A stretch of DNA of 64,000 nucleotides, taken from positions 310,001 through 374,000 of the forward strand of contig OZ218960.1 in NCBI GenBank assembly GCA_965112735.1, read 5' to 3'. Source of the DNA: Phaeosaccion multiseriatum (Eukaryota > Ochrophyta, other classes). A model generated the notes under the pieces. That model saw only the letters and a program-made list of their open reading frames with translations. It was not told where the DNA came from and made no database searches. Shown one piece after another: positions 60,165-64,000 of this stretch. Each line of letters opens with the position of its first letter. Positions within the stretch are counted from its first letter, which is position 1. The position numbers and the translations under genes are program-made.

Positions 60165-61161
60165 ATGCTGCTGTTCCAACAACACCTGCTCCTCGCACTG
60201 CAGCTGGCACTGCTGCTTCCCACAGCAGCAAGAAAAAACCACAAACATAAGCATTCGTTGTTAGACTCGCTAAAGGCTGACATGCAAGGGGCGACGCTGG
60301 TGCCCGGAGGAGGAAGGACCATCACTATACCGCATTTTTCTGATCCCTCAAAGGGTCCGTCTCACACGAGAGTGGAGAGGGTCGAGGTGGATGGGCAAGC
60401 AAGTGGCGGTGCGAGAAGGAGATTGGCACCCGACTGCGACTACTCGCCGCTGTTTGACGTGACCTTCTCTCCGAGCCCAGCCCCTGCTGAAGTCGTGGAT
60501 GCGGCAGAGGCCGCCACAGATGATGCTCTGTGCATGTGGGCTGATATCTTCGAGCCTGGGGCGGGTCCTATCCGTATCCGCATCGACCCTGTGGCGGACC
60601 TTGGTGACACCATGGCCACCACCGACGGAGGCACCATCGCCACTACCGTGGCCGAAGCATCTGTCGTGGTCTTAGGCCTGGACCTTCGGCTCCCTTCTAC
60701 CGGGGAAATAGTGCGGGTGGACTTCGCCCCGGCGCGGCTTCGTTACTCCGGCGTAGTGGGCAACGATCAGCTGGAAGATGTTGGGGTGTTCTTCGACGGA
60801 GAGATCTCTTTCAACCGAGACATTGACTGGCACTACGGAGACGGCGCGGAAATCGATCGCAACCAGGTGAGGCAGTCACTCTTGCCCGCGAGGGGCAAGG
60901 GGGGGAGATGCTGCCGCCTCGAGCTGGCCTTGTCGCGACCTCGCTCACGCCAAGGCCACTACAACCACTCGCCCCCATCCCTCCCCTCTCCCCCCCACTC
61001 ACGCACCCACAGATCGATTACACGACGACGATGGCACACGAGATTGCACATGTGCTGGGCTTCTTTGCACCCTTGCGCGTATCCGACGATCCGCAGACGG
61101 GCAATCCCCTAGCCTTCTGGCTGGAGTATGTTGACAGCCAAGTGAGTCAAGGCAGACGGGA

Positions 61162-61205
<44 letters not shown>

Positions 61206-61301
61206 AGGGAGGGGGGAAGAAAGCGAGACAAGGCGAGAGAAATCACGACAGTGGACGCATGTGTTGGTGTACTTTGTTCCTCTCGGTGGGGTGGGCCTGG
61301 C

Positions 61302-61343
<42 letters not shown>

Positions 61344-64000
61344 TGGAGCTGCGCCGCGAATACCAAAGCCCCTGACCGACGTTTGCACTCATCCCACCCC
61401 CTGCCCGTCTCCCTCTCTCTCTCGTGTCCTCTTTCCCCTCCCCTCCCACAAGGGAAACATCTTGACCAACCACGTTGGTTCATTATTCAACCTCGCCATG
61501 ACCGACGGTAACGGAGGCCGACAACTCAGTCCCAACAACTTCCCGACCTCTGTGGGTACCCTCACGAGTAACGCCATTTTCACGGCCGGAACGCTTTGCA
61601 TATTGGACGCACCGAGTGAGTTTGCATCGCGCCAGTCCAGTAACTGTAGCAATAAGCGTCAAGAACGGAGTCGTGGGAGGCGGCACTTTGCTTAGCATCG
61701 CTCACGGTCTTGTGTTCCTCTCTCTTCCTCCCTTCCCTCCCTTCCCTCCCTCCCTCCCTCCCCCCCTCCCCCTGCAGCGAACACATGTGTGCCCATGTAC
61801 ACGCCTAATCCGTACCAGCCTGGATCCTCCATGGGTCACTTCGACGAGTCCTTCTTCCCCACAGGCACGACCAACAGCCTCCTGACCCCGGGAACCCAGG
61901 ATATGGAGGTGGTGCGCTGTGTTGGTGCCCTGTCGGCGAGGGTCTTCGAGCAGCTCGGATACGTCCTGTCCACCGACTGCCGCTCCACCTGCGGCAACTT
62001 AATCACGGGGGAAATAGACCCCCTTGCCCCCGAGTGCGACGCTGCTCCGACGAATCCTCCGACTGCTGCACCGACTGCTGCACCGACTGCTGCACCGACT
62101 GCTCCTCCGACTCAGGTATGTGAAATGACATGGCTGATGCCCTCTTCTGTCTTGCTTGATTGCCCTCCTCTCTCCTCTTAAGCCTCGACTCTGACTGGTG
62201 CTTCATCACTCTCCCACCCACCCTCGTCTGCACTCCCACGACCCTCCATCGTCGTTCTCAGGCTCCCACGGCTCCTCCCACGGCTGCACCGACTGCGCCT
62301 CCAACTGCGACACCGACTGCTCCTCCGACTCAGGTATGTGAAATGACATGGCTGATGCCCTCTTCTGTCTTGCTTGATTGCCCTCCTCTCTCCTCTTGTA
62401 CTCGACACTAAGTGGTGCTTCACCACTCTCCCACCCACCCTCGTCTGCACTCCCACGACCCTCCATCGTCGTTCTCAGGCTCCCACGGCTCCTCCGACGG
62501 CTGCACCGACTGCGCCTCCAACTGCGACACCGACTGCTCCTCCGACTCAGGTATGTGAAACGGCGTGGCTGGTGCCCTTCTCTGCCTTGCTTGCTTCCTA
62601 TCCTCTCTCCTCTTGTGTCTCACACGAAGTGGTGCTTCACCACTCTCCCACCCACCCTCGTCTGCACTCCCACGACCCTCCATCGTCGTTCTCAGGCTCC
62701 CACGGCTCCTCCCACGGCTGCACCGACTGCGCCTCCAACTGCGACACCGACTGCTCCTCCGACTCAGGTATGTGAAATGACATGGCTGATGCCCTCTTCT
62801 GTCTTGCTTGATTGCCCTCCTCTCTCCTCTTGTTCTCGACACTAAGTGGTGCTTCACCACTCTCCCACCCACCCTCGTCTGCACTCCCACGACCCTCCAT
62901 CGTCGTTCTCAGGCTCCCACGGCTCCTCCTACGGCTGCACCGACTGCGCCTCCAACTGCTACACCGACTGCTCCTCCGACTCAGGTATGTGAAATGGCAT
63001 GGCTGGTGCCCTCCTCTGCCTTGCTTGCTCCTTTTTCTTGTTGTTCTAGACACTAAGTGGTGCTTCATCACTCTCCCACCCACCCCCGTCTGCACTCCCA
63101 CGACCCTCCATCGTCGTTCTCAGGCTCCCACGGCTCCTCCGACGGCTGCACCGACTGCGCCTCCAACTGCTACATCGACTGCTCCTCCGACTCAGGTATG
63201 TGAAATGGCATGGCTGGTGCCCTTCTCTGCCTTGCTTGCTTCTTTTTCTTGTTGTTCTCGACTCTGACTGGTGCTTCACCACTCTCCCACCCACCCTCGT
63301 CTGCACTCCCACGACCCTCCATCGTCGTTCTCAGGCTCCCACGGCTCCTCCCACGGCTGCACCGACTGCGCCTCCAATGGCTGCACCGACTGCTCCTCCG
63401 ACTCAGGTATGTGAAATGGCATGGCTGGTGCCCTCCTCTGCCTTGCTTTCTTCCTATCCTCTCTCCTCTTGTTCTCGACACTAAGTGGTGCTTCACCACT
63501 CTCCCACCCACCCTCGTCTGCACTCCCACGACCCTCCATCGTCGTTCTCAGGCTCCCACGGCTCCTCCTACGGCTGCACCGACTGCGCCTCCAACTGCGA
63601 CACCGACTGCTCCTCCGACTCAGGTATATGAAATGGCGTGGCTTGCCCTCCTCTGCCTTGCTTTCTTCCTATCCTCTCTCCTCTTGTGTCTCGACACTAA
63701 GTGGTGCTTCATCACTCTCCCACCCACCCTCATCTGCACTCCCACGACCCTCCATCGTCGTTCTCAGGCTCCCACGGCTCCTCCCACGGCTGCACCGACT
63801 GCGCCTCCAACTGGTGCGCCGACTGCTCCTCCGACTCAGGTATGTGAAATGGCGTGGCTGGTGCCCTCCTCTGCCTTGCTTGCTTCTTTTCCCCCTTGTT
63901 CTTGACTCTGACTGGTGCTTCATCACTCTCCCACCCACCCTCGTCTGCACTCCCACGACCCGCCATCGTCGTTCTCAGGCTCCCACGGCTCCTCCCACGG
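60165..64000 (+). CDS. Leishmanolysin-like metalloprotease D, 3' end beyond the window
   Basis: Exons 60165-60866, 61013-61141, 61453-61615 and 61778-62115, then 72-bp exons at 62262, 62479, 62696, 62913, 63124, 63335, 63552 and 63768, and a ninth from 63979 to the edge. At least 644 residues are visible. Signal peptide MLLFQQHLLLALQLALLLP, zinc site HEIAHVLGF, SSMGHFDES. The Met-turn reads NSLLTPG, so the usual Met is Leu and activity may be altered. Each 72-bp exon is phase 0 and codes 24 residues of Ala/Pro/Thr ending PPTQ. Genes A and B predict six-Cys modules downstream. A mucin-like, heavily O-glycosylated stalk is a fair guess. Confidence 0.84.
62262..64000 (+). repeat. Tandem array of exon + intron units, gene D
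   Basis: Period 210-217 bp. Each unit has a 72-bp exon between TTCTCAG and GTATGTGAAATGGC and an intron of 139-146 bp. Exons 62262-62333, 62479-62550, 62696-62767, 62913-62984, 63124-63195, 63335-63406, 63552-63623 and 63768-63839 are complete. Introns carry indels and in-frame stops, so they cannot be read through as protein. Confidence 0.93.

Noticed and set aside
62262-64000. CRISPR-like regular repeat-spacer array
   Set aside because: Spacing is regular, but every unit is an intact exon with donor and acceptor in frame with the protease gene, and the DNA is eukaryotic.

Overview
This is nuclear DNA of a eukaryote. Genes are split by short GT-AG introns, spacers are packed with microsatellites, and there are no bacterial operons or ribosome binding sites. 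The gene content points to a stramenopile, most likely a GC-rich unicellular alga of the Nannochloropsis/Microchloropsis type. The clues are a many-fingered WRKY19-like zinc-finger protein, a bZIP factor with the long C-terminal helical region common in stramenopiles, and a stramenopile-type RVxF protein of unknown function. The species call is inference. I rebuilt sixteen genes. For thirteen of the fourteen complete genes with several exons or one, the joined exons keep one frame from start to stop; boundaries in the ZNFX1-like gene are partly uncertain.

Layout, left to right. 1-6968 (minus): a ZNFX1-like SF1 RNA helicase cut by the window edge, with introns that hold a 570-bp GGGA array and a 1.24-kb GAA array. 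7332-9131 (plus): an intronless FNIP-repeat protein. 10010-10377: a foldback/MITE-like element. 10617-14569 (plus): an FBXO31-like F-box protein. 17193-24629 (minus): a 1,543-residue Gln-rich protein with a C-terminal PSP1 domain. 25830-27288 (plus): UBC13. 28834-31086 (minus): ten-finger WRKY19-like protein. 31808-35541 (plus): bZIP factor. 36055-37496 (minus): glutathione peroxidase, divergent from a nitroreductase at 37726-39022 (plus). 40354-42645 (minus): RVxF-motif protein. 43247-47040 (plus): TPR protein. 47406-49233 (plus): DUF1415 protein. Genes up to about 43 kb mostly alternate in strand, giving divergent promoters and convergent 3' ends.

From 49590 to the right edge lies a same-strand cluster of secreted proteins. 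First is a protein with four Cys-rich PSI-like modules. Then come three paralogous leishmanolysin-like (M8-type) zinc metalloproteases whose Thr/Ala/Pro linkers are growing by three different routes. The third runs off the window inside an array of at least eight near-identical 72-bp exon plus 139-146-bp intron units, the most unusual structure here. A second unusual signal is a 12-base core, TGTATCACCAAC, present nine times on both strands and often fused to CTG/CAG tracts, inside exons in several reading frames as well as in spacers.

Functionally the left part is housekeeping and regulation (RNA helicase, SCF receptor, K63 ubiquitin E2, transcription factors, redox enzymes, scaffolds). The right part is a fast-evolving cluster for the cell surface or extracellular space.
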